Assembly (NCBI GenBank): GCA_023386365.1
Contig: JAEWJX010000114.1
Span: forward strand, 1-19,428
Origin: Actinomycetes bacterium
GTDB taxonomy: Bacteria > Actinomycetota > Actinomycetes > Actinomycetales > Microbacteriaceae
Reading direction: 5' to 3'
DNA length: 19,428 nt
This document shows, in pieces, positions 1-13,204 of the stretch. The stretch's first letter is position 1. Every line of letters starts with the position of its first letter. The position numbers were made by a program, and so were the translations under genes. Under the pieces are notes generated by a model. It did no database searches. It saw only the letters and a program-made list of their open reading frames with translations, and was not told the DNA's origin.

Positions 1-280
1 CGGCGTGCTGCGGGAACGCCGGAGGCAGACTGCCAACGGGCGGCGGCTTTGTGGCCGGCGGCTCCGACGTCACCGACGGAACCGGCGGCACGGGCGGGGC
101 CGACGCCGACGACGGCGGCGCGCTCGCACCCGGCGGCGGCAGCTGCGAGAAGTCGACCGTGGGCACGGCGTCCGGCGGCAGCTGACCGTGCGGGGCCGGC
201 AAGGTGCCGCCCGTTCCGGGCACGCCGAACGGCGGCGCCGCGGGATCCGTCAACGGGATCTCGTAGATGTTGTTGTTCAC
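1..280 (-). CDS. Probable PilT-like pilus ATPase, N-terminal part only (runs off window)
   Basis: Only the first 93 codons are present; the gene continues past base 1. I place the start at the GTG at 280-278 because a GGGGGAGG ribosome binding site lies 8 bases before it; an in-frame ATG at 301 would put that site inside the gene. The protein begins MNNNIYEIPLTDPAAPPFGV and continues as a Pro/Ala/Gly-rich stretch (about residues 14-93) without secondary-structure signals. It starts 43 bases after the stop of the GspE/PilB ATPase gene, on the same strand. In actinobacterial type IV pilus operons the retraction ATPase PilT usually follows PilB, so PilT is the best guess from position. No ATPase motif is visible inside the window. 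A different pilus protein with a proline-rich leader is possible. Confidence 0.6.
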   Translation of the reverse strand, partial: MNNNIYEIPLTDPAAPPFGVPGTGGTLPAPHGQLPPDAVPTVDFSQLPPPGASAPPSSASAPPVPPVPSVTSEPPATKPPPVGSLPPAFPQHA

Positions 281-323
281 GCGCTGGTCCTCCCCCTCCA
301 TGCGGAACCTCCGGAACGCGTCG

Positions 324-1982
324 TCATGCGACGACGCGCAGGATCTCCTCGATGCTGGTCATGCCGAGCAGGGCCTTCGCCCAGCCGTCCTGACGAAGTG
401 TGGCCATGCCCTGCTGCACGGCGAGACGGCCGATCTCGGCACTCGACGACCGCGTCACAGCGAGCCGCTCGATGTCCTCCGTCACCGACATGACCTCGTG
501 CAGGGCCATACGTCCCCGGTACCCGGTGTTGCTGCAGTGCTGGCAGCCGATCGGGCGGAACAGCGTCGGCATCCCCATCCGCGGGTCGTAGCCGAAACCG
601 AGCGCCGCAAGCTCCTCCGCCGGGTGGTGATACGGCTGCTTGCACTTGTCGCACAGGCGACGAGCCAGACGCTGGGCGACCACGCAGTCAAGGGCCGAAC
701 CCACCAGGAACGGCTCGATGTCCATCTCGATGAGACGGGTCACCGCGCTCGGCGCGTCGTTGGTGTGCAGCGTCGACAGCACGAGGTGACCGGTGAGCGA
801 CGCCTCGATCGCGATCTGCGCCGTCTCCTGGTCACGGATCTCACCGATCAGCACCACATCCGGGTCGGAACGCAGGATGCTGCGCAGCGCACTCGCGAAC
901 GTGAGACCCGCCTTCACGTTCACCTGCACCTGGTTGATGCCGGCGAGCCGGTACTCCACCGGGTCCTCGACGGTGATCACGTTGATCTCGGGCTTCGCGA
1001 CCTCGTTGAGGGTCGTGTACAGCGTCGTCGACTTACCGGAACCGGTCGGGCCGGTCACCAGGATCATGCCGTACGGCTTCGAGTACGACTTCTTGAACGC
1101 CGCGAGGTTGCCGTCGAGCATCGCCATCTGCTGGATACCCAGCTGCGTCGACGAGTTGTCGAGGATACGCATGACGACCTTCTCGCCATACACCGTCGGC
1201 AGCGTCGCGACGCGGAGATCGATCTTGCGGCCCGCGTGCATCACCGAGAGGCGGCCGTCCTGCGGCTTGCGACGCTCGGCGATGTCGATGTCGCTCATGA
1301 TCTTCAGACGGCTGATGACACCGTTCTGGATCGCCTTCGGCGCGCGCTGCATCTCGTGCAGCACACCGTCGATGCGGTACCGCACATGCATGTCGTGCTC
1401 GGCCGGCTCGATGTGGATGTCGGACGCGTGGTCGGTGATCGCCTGGCTGATCAGCAGGTTCACGAACCGCACGATCGGGGCGTCATCCTCGACCTCGGCG
1501 ACCGCGAGCTCGCTGCCGGTCGGCTCCGAATCCTCCTCGATCGCCGTCGTCAGGTCGCTGAGCTCACCGTCGGCGCGCACGAAGCGACCGATCGCGGTCA
1601 GCAGGTCGTTGCGTTCGGCGACGACGGCGCGCACCGAGTAGCGCACGGCGGCGCGGATGTCATCGAGCGCGACCACGTTGTTCGGGTCGGCCATCGCCAC
1701 CAGCAGGCGGTCGCCATCGCGGCCGATCGGCAGCACCTCGTGGCGGCGCAGCAGGCCGATCGGCACCAGGGCCACGGCCGCGTTGTCGACCGGGTACTCC
1801 GTCAGGTCGACGAACGGAAGGTTCAGCTGGGCGGCGCGCGCCGACGCGACCTGGCCCTCGGTGAGCAGCCCCTGCGTGACCAGCTCGCGGATCTGCGTCT
1901 CGTCGGACTCCGCGGCAGCGGAATCGATGCTCGTGATCGGCAGCTGACCCCGGATGATCAGAATCTCAGAAAGGGAGGCCAT
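324..1982 (-). CDS. pilB: Type IV pilus assembly / type II secretion ATPase, GspE/PilB family
   Basis: This is a cytoplasmic hexameric ATPase that powers pilin polymerisation at the inner face of the membrane. The 552-residue product has the family's normal length. Residues 1-150 form the GspE/MshE N-terminal domain. The Walker A motif GPTGSGKST is at 311-319 and the Walker B motif DPDVVLIGEIRD at 373-384, with the histidine box LSTLHTND at 402-409. A tetracysteine zinc site (C444, C447, C480, C483) separates GspE/PilB proteins from PilT. I chose the ATG at 1982, which gives MASLSEIL; the open frame extends 12 codons upstream to 2018, but those residues (MCVSPCSTWGGG) do not look like protein, and a G-rich stretch precedes 1982. 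It is probably the first gene of a pilus operon, since the next gene starts 43 bases downstream. Whether it serves pili or secretion cannot be settled without the following genes. Confidence 0.93.
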   Translation of the reverse strand: MASLSEILIIRGQLPITSIDSAAAESDETQIRELVTQGLLTEGQVASARAAQLNLPFVDLTEYPVDNAAVALVPIGLLRRHEVLPIGRDGDRLLVAMADPNNVVALDDIRAAVRYSVRAVVAERNDLLTAIGRFVRADGELSDLTTAIEEDSEPTGSELAVAEVEDDAPIVRFVNLLISQAITDHASDIHIEPAEHDMHVRYRIDGVLHEMQRAPKAIQNGVISRLKIMSDIDIAERRKPQDGRLSVMHAGRKIDLRVATLPTVYGEKVVMRILDNSSTQLGIQQMAMLDGNLAAFKKSYSKPYGMILVTGPTGSGKSTTLYTTLNEVAKPEINVITVEDPVEYRLAGINQVQVNVKAGLTFASALRSILRSDPDVVLIGEIRDQETAQIAIEASLTGHLVLSTLHTNDAPSAVTRLIEMDIEPFLVGSALDCVVAQRLARRLCDKCKQPYHHPAEELAALGFGYDPRMGMPTLFRPIGCQHCSNTGYRGRMALHEVMSVTEDIERLAVTRSSSAEIGRLAVQQGMATLRQDGWAKALLGMTSIEEILRVVA

Positions 1983-2100
1983 GCCACCCCCCCAGGTGCT
2001 GCACGGGCTGACGCACACCGACCCCCCGACCAGTGCACGTCCAGAGACGCATCTACATCCCTGAGTTCGTCACGCTACCCGCCGCGTCCGCATCCGACGA

Positions 2101-2116
2101 CCCCCGCTTCCGGGGG
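2101..2116 (-). terminator. Probable terminator hairpin after the small membrane protein gene
   Basis: A perfect 6-bp GC stem, CCCCCG and CGGGGG around the loop CTTC, lies 9 bases beyond the stop codon of the gene at 2126-2536. No clear T-run follows on the minus strand, so it may be an L-shaped or factor-assisted terminator, as is common in actinobacteria. It would separate the membrane-protein pair from the pilus operon downstream. Confidence 0.5.
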
Positions 2117-2125
2117 GTCAGAGGC

Positions 2126-2536
2126 TCACCGACGTCGCGCGTACGCGACCCACATCGCCGCCACCGTGACCGCCGCCAACACCGACGCGACCAACACGAA
2201 CGGGCTCAGCGCCTGCGACACCGCCAGCCCGAAATCGACCACGGCGGCGGAAGCCACGATCACCAGATACACGCCCGCGCCCGTGCCCAGCGCCCCCAGC
2301 CAGGGACCCCCGCTGCGCGTCGTCAACTGGATGCCGACGTAGACCACCACCGCCGCCAGAAGCAGGGCCACGATCCCGTAGTACGGACCCACCGGAAGCT
2401 CGATCGGATCCCGGTCGAGGAACACCGCCAGCAACCCGTACGCGGCGAACACGAACGCCGCCCACACAACGGTGACGAAGATCCCCACGACCCGTTCAGG
2501 TCGCAGCGGCCGCTCAGGCGGGGTGGGCGCGCTCAT
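2126..2536 (-). CDS. Small four-helix membrane protein, function unknown
   Basis: The 136-residue product has four predicted membrane helices at about residues 17-40, 52-71, 81-107 and 112-132, with a short N-terminal cytoplasmic segment rich in Pro and Arg and a C-terminal ARRR. I do not recognise conserved catalytic residues; it resembles small conserved hypothetical membrane proteins of Microbacteriaceae (possibly the DUF6121 type, from memory). I chose the ATG at 2536 (MSAPTPPERP). The open frame extends to 2578, but that part lies inside the upstream gene. The start overlaps the last 23 bases of the preceding gene, so the two are probably translationally coupled and the proteins may work together in the membrane. 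Confidence 0.8.
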   Translation of the reverse strand: MSAPTPPERPLRPERVVGIFVTVVWAAFVFAAYGLLAVFLDRDPIELPVGPYYGIVALLLAAVVVYVGIQLTTRSGGPWLGALGTGAGVYLVIVASAAVVDFGLAVSQALSPFVLVASVLAAVTVAAMWVAYARRR

Positions 2537-3359
2537 ACTCCGCCCGACGATCTGCCACGCTCTGCTCGAACTCGGCACGCTCGACCGCGTTGCGCTCCTT
2601 CACCTTGCGGCCGCGCGACGCGATCGCCAGACCGAACCACAGCGACACCTCGCGCGCCAGGATCAGCGCCACGATCAACTGCGGGCTGCCGAAGACGGTG
2701 CCCAACGTCGCCACACCCTCATCCGGGGTCATCGCGATCACATTGAGGGCGAGCGCCACAATGCCACCCGAGACCGCGTACGTGATCACGGCCACGAACA
2801 GACTGCCCAAGACGTGCGCCCACCAGGCCGCGCGGTTCACGATCAGCGCGAACAGGCACGCCACCACCGCGTACACCGCCACCGGCACCCAGAACGCCAT
2901 GCTCTGCAGGAAGCTCGACAGTTGCTGATCGACCGAAGCGCCGGCGATCACCACCAAGACCGCGATCACCGCGATATAGAGGAGCGCGAACGCCACGGCG
3001 CCCAACAGAGAGATCAGCACCCCGAAGCCGCGGTTGTGGCGCGCCGGCGGCGGGGTCGGGGCCTGCACGTAGACGACTTCACGGGATGCCGCATCCACCG
3101 ACGCGTACGGCGAACCCGCCGCCGGCACGGCCACCGGCGCCACCGCCACCGGCTCCACCACCTGCGTGGGGGCGACAGGTTCGACGGTCACCGGCTGGGC
3201 GACATCGTCGACCACCTCGTCGTCATCCAGCTCCGGCACGACCGGCTCCACACCGACATGCCCTCCCGCCGAGACCGGCTCCACGACCACAGGGTCGGTG
3301 ACCACAGGATCCGCGACGACAGGTTCGTCGGCGGGCGTCGGTTCGGTGGGCTCAGCCAT
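2514..3359 (-). CDS. Membrane protein with acidic Pro/Val-rich repeat leader, function unknown
   Basis: The 281-residue protein has two parts. Residues 1-105 are low-complexity, acidic and rich in Pro, Val and Ala, with recurring DPVV/EPVV units (for example EPVV, DPVV and DPVV at residues 12-25) and a DDDEVVDD patch near residue 45. Residues 111-250 hold four predicted membrane helices (about 111-140, 153-175, 181-208, 224-248). A charged helical tail (residues 250-281, many Arg and Glu) ends the protein. There is no signal peptide, so the repeat leader is probably cytoplasmic. The ATG at 3359 has an AGGAG site 8 bases upstream. It is the first gene of a two-gene unit with the overlapping gene at 2126-2536. 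I see no known enzymatic or transporter motif. Confidence 0.82.
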   Translation of the reverse strand: MAEPTEPTPADEPVVADPVVTDPVVVEPVSAGGHVGVEPVVPELDDDEVVDDVAQPVTVEPVAPTQVVEPVAVAPVAVPAAGSPYASVDAASREVVYVQAPTPPPARHNRGFGVLISLLGAVAFALLYIAVIAVLVVIAGASVDQQLSSFLQSMAFWVPVAVYAVVACLFALIVNRAAWWAHVLGSLFVAVITYAVSGGIVALALNVIAMTPDEGVATLGTVFGSPQLIVALILAREVSLWFGLAIASRGRKVKERNAVERAEFEQSVADRRAEYERAHPA

Positions 3360-3386
3360 GGGGGGTGCTCCTTCGCGTCTCGCCTC

Positions 3387-3392
3387 AGCCTA
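3387..3392 (-). promoter_or_regulatory. Possible -10 element for the membrane-protein pair
   Basis: TAGGCT on the minus strand fits the actinobacterial TANNNT pattern and lies 27 bases before the ATG at 3359, leaving room for a short leader containing the AGGAG site. No convincing -35 box is present at 16-18 bases, so the call is weak. Confidence 0.35.
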
Positions 3393-3424
3393 GTGACCGC
3401 GCGCCGCGGCGGCACCGGGGAACG

Positions 3425-3456
3425 ACGAAGGCCCCCGCCGGAGCGGGGGCCTTCGT
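3425..3456 (-). terminator. Intrinsic terminator downstream of rpoC
   Basis: A perfect 14-bp inverted repeat, ACGAAGGCCCCCGC and GCGGGGGCCTTCGT around the loop CGGA, starts 12 bases after the rpoC stop codon. It is the most stable hairpin in the window and the natural end of the rpoBC transcript. The T-run on the minus strand is poor (CGTTCCCC), which is usual in high-GC actinobacteria. It also shields the membrane-protein gene at 3359, whose leader begins just beyond it. Confidence 0.8.
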
Positions 3457-3468
3457 GGACGTACCTAA

Positions 3469-7341
<3,873 letters not shown>

Positions 7342-7391
7342 GTGTGTGTTCTCTCTCGCTTCTTCTTCAATGAATCCTGTTGTGGCCCGGC

Positions 7392-10859
<3,468 letters not shown>

Positions 10860-10869
10860 GGGTGTACAA

Positions 10870-10874
10870 CCTCC
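10870..10874 (-). promoter_or_regulatory. Strong ribosome binding site deciding the rpoB TTG start
   Basis: GGAGG (within ACGGAGGTT on the minus strand) ends 10 bases before the TTG at 10859. It decides the start, which would otherwise be ambiguous because no ATG occurs at the N-terminus. A hairpin at 10876-10893 abuts it. Confidence 0.8.
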
Positions 10875-10875
10875 G

Positions 10876-10960
10876 TGAGACCCGTCGGTCTCAGTTCGTG
10901 TCGGTCAGTGAGAAGGTGCTCCAGAACCTGGGCCGGATCCCGCCGCCATATACGGGTCTC
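10876..10960 (-). promoter_or_regulatory. rpoB leader with two mutually exclusive hairpins
   Basis: The leader of about 155 bases contains a local 7-bp hairpin, TGAGACC and GGTCTCA (10893-10887 and 10882-10876 as read on the minus strand, loop of 4), ending one base from the SD region. It also contains a distant 9-bp match, GAGACCCGT at 10960-10952 and ACGGGTCTC at 10885-10877. Both pairings use the same bases at 10877-10882, so only one can form at a time. This arrangement suggests a conformational switch affecting translation or elongation. That role is inference from base pairing only; no ligand motif is recognised. Confidence 0.45.
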
Positions 10961-11023
10961 GGCTCGGAACACGACGGCCGACCGCAATATGAGGGCACGG
11001 GTGTAGGGGGAGCGCAAAGAACA

Positions 11024-11053
11024 ACTATAGACACGAACGACGCGCCGTGTCCA
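11024..11053 (-). promoter_or_regulatory. rpoBC promoter
   Basis: On the minus strand a -35 box TGGACA (11053-11048) and a -10 box TATAGT (11029-11024) are separated by 18 bases. Each box matches the housekeeping sigma consensus at five of six positions. Transcription would start near 11016-11018, giving a leader of about 155 bases before rpoB. No other promoter of this quality lies between here and rpoB. Confidence 0.8.
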
Positions 11054-11061
11054 CATATTCC

Positions 11062-11090
11062 TTGACTTTGTTCCCGGACGGGTCTATAAA
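11062..11090 (+). promoter_or_regulatory. Divergent strong promoter reading toward the DUF559 gene
   Basis: TTGACT (11062-11067), a 17-base spacer and TATAAA (11085-11090) form one of the closest matches to the housekeeping consensus in this window. Transcription would start near 11097 and pass through the whole palindromic element at 11116-11232 before reaching the gene at 11337. Its -35 box is only 8 bases from that of the rpoB promoter, so two polymerases probably cannot occupy both at once. Confidence 0.7.
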
Positions 11091-11115
11091 CCCGCGCGGC
11101 CGGTTGCTTCTTCCC

Positions 11116-11232
11116 AAATCAAGGAGTCCGGCGCTCAAATCAAGGACGGGGTGTGGCCGATGTGACCCTCGCGCCTCATCCGCCCCACGCGTCACACCGC
11201 TTCCTTGATTTGAGCGCGGAGTTCCTTGATTT
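11116..11232. repeat. 117-bp quasi-palindromic element, copy A
   Basis: The element has four 10-bp boxes: AAATCAAGGA at 11116-11125 and 11137-11146, and the inverse TCCTTGATTT at 11202-11211 and 11223-11232. The pitch within each pair is 21 bp and the inner pair is separated by 55 bp. Between boxes of a pair the sequence is GC-rich and also inverted (GCGCTC on the left, GAGCGC on the right). The middle contains the stem TGTGAC/GTCACA (11161-11166 and 11191-11196). Copy B downstream has the same length and spacing. It lies between the forward promoter and the DUF559 gene, in the gene's predicted 5' leader. No T-run follows it, so a plain terminator is unlikely. Confidence 0.85.
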
Positions 11233-11336
11233 GTGATGCCGAGCGACCACTCCTCACCAGGATCCAGGGCGCGCGTTCGATCACGGATGTCGGCCTCCGC
11301 CGCCGGCGCGCGGAGCAGAACCCGGAGGCTCGGGCG
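11233..11336 (+). other. Leader between element A and the DUF559 gene
   Basis: This 104-base stretch continues the open reading frame of the gene upstream (back to about 11226), but its translation, rich in Arg, does not resemble the family and the frame runs into element A. It contains the RBS GGAGG at 11324-11328, 8 bases before the chosen ATG. No other feature is visible. Confidence 0.5.
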
Positions 11337-12185
11337 ATGTCACAACTTCGCGCTCACATCCGGGCACTCGGCGGAGCCGCCGCGACCCACGAGCTCTACG
11401 CCCGCGGCGCAACTCTGGAGAAGCTCAGGACCGCCGTCCGAACGCATGACGTGTGCCGGATCCGCCAGGGCTGGTACATCGACCCGGACACCCCCGCGGC
11501 CGTCGCCGATGCACTCCGGGTGGGAGGGCGGGCGACCTGCACGACGGCGGCGAGCCTGCACGGGCTCTGGATGGCAACGCCGGCGACCGACGTGCACGTC
11601 GCGGTCGCGCGCAACGCCTGCCAGTTGCGCGACCCGACGGATTACCGGAAGCGACTCGCTGACCAGGCGGCGGTCGTGCACTGGACCGGCGACCCTGCGG
11701 GCGGCACCCGGCTGGCGGTCGCCATCCCGCGGGCACTGATCGACCTCGCCCACTGTCGGGGGCTTGAGGCCGCATTCGTCGCAGCGGAGTGCGCACTCGG
11801 CCGCCGCCTCATGACGACGTCGGAGTGGACGGATTCGCTCCGTCGCGAACCCGCCGCCGCGGGACTCGTGCTCAGCAGAGCGACGTCGGCGTCGGGCAGC
11901 ATCACGGAGTCGACGTTCGCGTTCCGCATCCGCGGGGCCGGTCTCCGCCTGCGCGCGCAGGTGCAGATCGGTGCGGATCGGGTCGATTTCGTCGTCGGCG
12001 AGCGTCTGGTCGTGGAGGTCGACGGGCGCGAGTTCCACGATCGTGAGCGCGACTACGCACGGGATGCGCGGCTCAGTGCCCGTGGCTATCGGGTGATGCG
12101 ATTCAGCTACCGCCAGGTGATGTTCGAGTGGGCCGCGGTCGAGACATCGCTGCTCGCGGCGCTCGCGCGGGGCGACGCCCGCTGA
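11337..12185 (+). CDS. AbiEi-like N-terminal domain plus DUF559 / Vsr-like endonuclease domain protein
   Basis: The 282-residue protein appears to have two domains. Residues 1-60 look like a winged-helix AbiEi-antitoxin-type domain (helical start, then RIRQGWYIDPD at 41-51). Residues 190-270 match the DUF559/Vsr-like PD-(D/E)XK nuclease fold, with E191, D217, the core strand LVVEVDG (224-230), then H234, R242, D243, R245 and a terminal GYRVMRFSYRQV (250-261). E191, D217 and E227/D229 are the likely metal ligands. The usual catalytic Lys is not obvious, as in other DUF559 proteins. The ATG at 11337 is supported by GGAGG 8 bases upstream. The gene is bracketed by the 117-bp elements A and B and driven by its own strong promoter. 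Related genes are scattered in actinobacteria, often called AbiEi-family antitoxin or DUF559 protein; no partner toxin gene lies beside it here. DNA cleavage activity is inferred. Confidence 0.85.
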   Translation: MSQLRAHIRALGGAAATHELYARGATLEKLRTAVRTHDVCRIRQGWYIDPDTPAAVADALRVGGRATCTTAASLHGLWMATPATDVHVAVARNACQLRDPTDYRKRLADQAAVVHWTGDPAGGTRLAVAIPRALIDLAHCRGLEAAFVAAECALGRRLMTTSEWTDSLRREPAAAGLVLSRATSASGSITESTFAFRIRGAGLRLRAQVQIGADRVDFVVGERLVVEVDGREFHDRERDYARDARLSARGYRVMRFSYRQVMFEWAAVETSLLAALARGDAR

Positions 12186-12196
12186 CCCGTTCCCTC

Positions 12197-12313
12197 ATTT
12201 CACGGAACGCGCCGCTCGAATCAAGGAGCCGGTGAGACGGATGTGGCTGGTGCGCCCCTTCAGGCACACCAGCCACACGGATTCCTTGATTCGTGCGCGG
12301 GCGTCCTTGATTT
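12197..12313. repeat. 117-bp quasi-palindromic element, copy B
   Basis: This has the same layout as copy A. Boxes are at 12197-12206 (degenerate, ATTTCACGGA), 12218-12227 (GAATCAAGGA), 12283-12292 (TCCTTGATTC) and 12304-12313 (TCCTTGATTT). Pitch is 21 bp in each pair with 55 bp between the inner boxes. The central 55 bp matches copy A at 34 positions in direct orientation and 33 in inverted orientation, so relative orientation cannot be decided. It begins 11 bases after the stop of the DUF559 gene and ends 27 bases before the stop of the convergent GIN-domain gene. Confidence 0.85.
12242..12277. terminator. Hairpin core of element B, possible bidirectional terminator
   Basis: TGTGGCTGGTGCGCC (12242-12256) pairs with GGCACACCAGCCACA (12263-12277) over 15 positions with a single C/A mismatch and a 6-base loop. 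It lies between two convergent genes, where a terminator is expected, and TTCC- or TCCTTGATT-type tracts follow on both strands. Confidence 0.5.
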
Positions 12314-12340
12314 GTGCAGCGGCGCGGCGCGAAGCGGCGC

Positions 12341-13054
12341 TCAGTCTTCGCGCACGTTGCCGAGGCCGTCGATTCGCTGCGAGACCTCGGCACCACCGAG
12401 GATGCGGATGTCGCCGGTGCCGGCGATGTGCGCATCCGCCGTGTCGGTGGCGTACAGGGTGATGTCGCCGGCGCCCTTGATCTCGGCCGCGGCATCCGCC
12501 ACCTCGAGGTCGCTGGCGTCGATGTCGCCCGTGCCGGCGATCGTGTAGGTGGCGCTGGCGGCGCGGCCCTCGAGGTCGATGTCGCCCGTGCCCTTGATCA
12601 CGGCCTCCACCTCGTCGGCGTCGATACCGGTCGCTTCGATGTCGCCGGAGCCCTCGATGGAGACGGTGACCGACTCGGCCGCCGAGAACTCCGCATCCAC
12701 GTCGCCGGCTCCACGGATCTCGACCGAGTCGAGCGCGGTGACGATCAGGGTTGCCCGCACCTCGCGGATCACCGCACCGGGACCGCGGTTACCGATGACG
12801 AGCACACCGTCGTCTTCCTCGACGGTGATGAGGTCGAGGGCACGCTCGGGGCCGCGGAGTTCGAGCCCGGGCTCGTCGCCCAACTTAACGTCGACGTCGG
12901 CGCTCGTCTCGAGGCGGAGGCCGTGCACGTCGTCGCCGACGGCGTGATCTTCGGTAACCGGCGGGCCGACGGGCACGAGCACACATCCGGTGAGCGCGAA
13001 CGCCGACGCGAGGGCGACGACGGAGACGGCGGCGAAGCGGGTGGTGGGGGTCAT
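12341..13054 (-). CDS. GIN-domain (DUF2807) lipoprotein
   Basis: The 237-residue protein is a predicted secreted lipoprotein anchored in the membrane. It has a hydrophobic signal peptide ending in the lipobox LTGC with acylated C24, followed by a repetitive beta-helix domain of the head-GIN/DUF2807 type. The signature is at least five repeats of GxGDI (GSGDIEATG, GTGDIDLEG, GTGDIDASD, GAGDITLYA, GTGDIRILG) through the second half. The family's molecular role is unknown; adhesive or scaffold-type functions have been suggested. I start at the ATG at 13054 (MTPTTRFAAV), which has AGAGGA about 7 bases upstream and sits directly before the signal peptide; the frame is open to 13168 without a plausible start. 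It converges on the DUF559 gene, with element B between them. Confidence 0.9.
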   Translation of the reverse strand: MTPTTRFAAVSVVALASAFALTGCVLVPVGPPVTEDHAVGDDVHGLRLETSADVDVKLGDEPGLELRGPERALDLITVEEDDGVLVIGNRGPGAVIREVRATLIVTALDSVEIRGAGDVDAEFSAAESVTVSIEGSGDIEATGIDADEVEAVIKGTGDIDLEGRAASATYTIAGTGDIDASDLEVADAAAEIKGAGDITLYATDTADAHIAGTGDIRILGGAEVSQRIDGLGNVRED

Positions 13055-13077
13055 GGTGGTTCCTCTCGTTCCCTTCG

Positions 13078-13083
13078 AGGCTA
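13078..13083 (-). promoter_or_regulatory. Possible -10 element for the GIN-domain lipoprotein gene
   Basis: TAGCCT on the minus strand fits TANNNT and lies 23 bases before the ATG at 13054. A weak CTGCCG (13107-13102) stands in the -35 position at 18 bases. Confidence 0.4.
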
Positions 13084-13204
13084 CGAATCGCACGGGGAGC
13101 ACGGCAGACGGTAGACCCCCGGACCGGGTGGGGTCAGCCCCCGCATCCGCTCTCGGGGGGAACCACACCAGAATGGACCTGTGCAGGAGATACCGGGAGC
13201 GCGA

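Noticed and set aside
267..2342. 691-codon open frame on the plus strand
   Set aside because: It is antisense to the pilB gene, which shows all ATPase motifs; the antisense translation has none.
11116..11232. Element A as an intrinsic terminator for rpoB-side transcription
   Set aside because: The rpoB operon is transcribed away from it, no T-run follows, and it lies downstream of a promoter and upstream of the gene that promoter should serve.
11116..11232. Short CRISPR-like array
   Set aside because: The repeats are only 10 bp, arranged as inverted pairs rather than direct repeats with unique spacers, and there are no cas genes.
11116..12313. Integron attC-like cassette sites
   Set aside because: The four-box quasi-palindromic layout and length recall attC, but the RYYYAAC core is absent, box spacing is wrong and no integrase is in the window.
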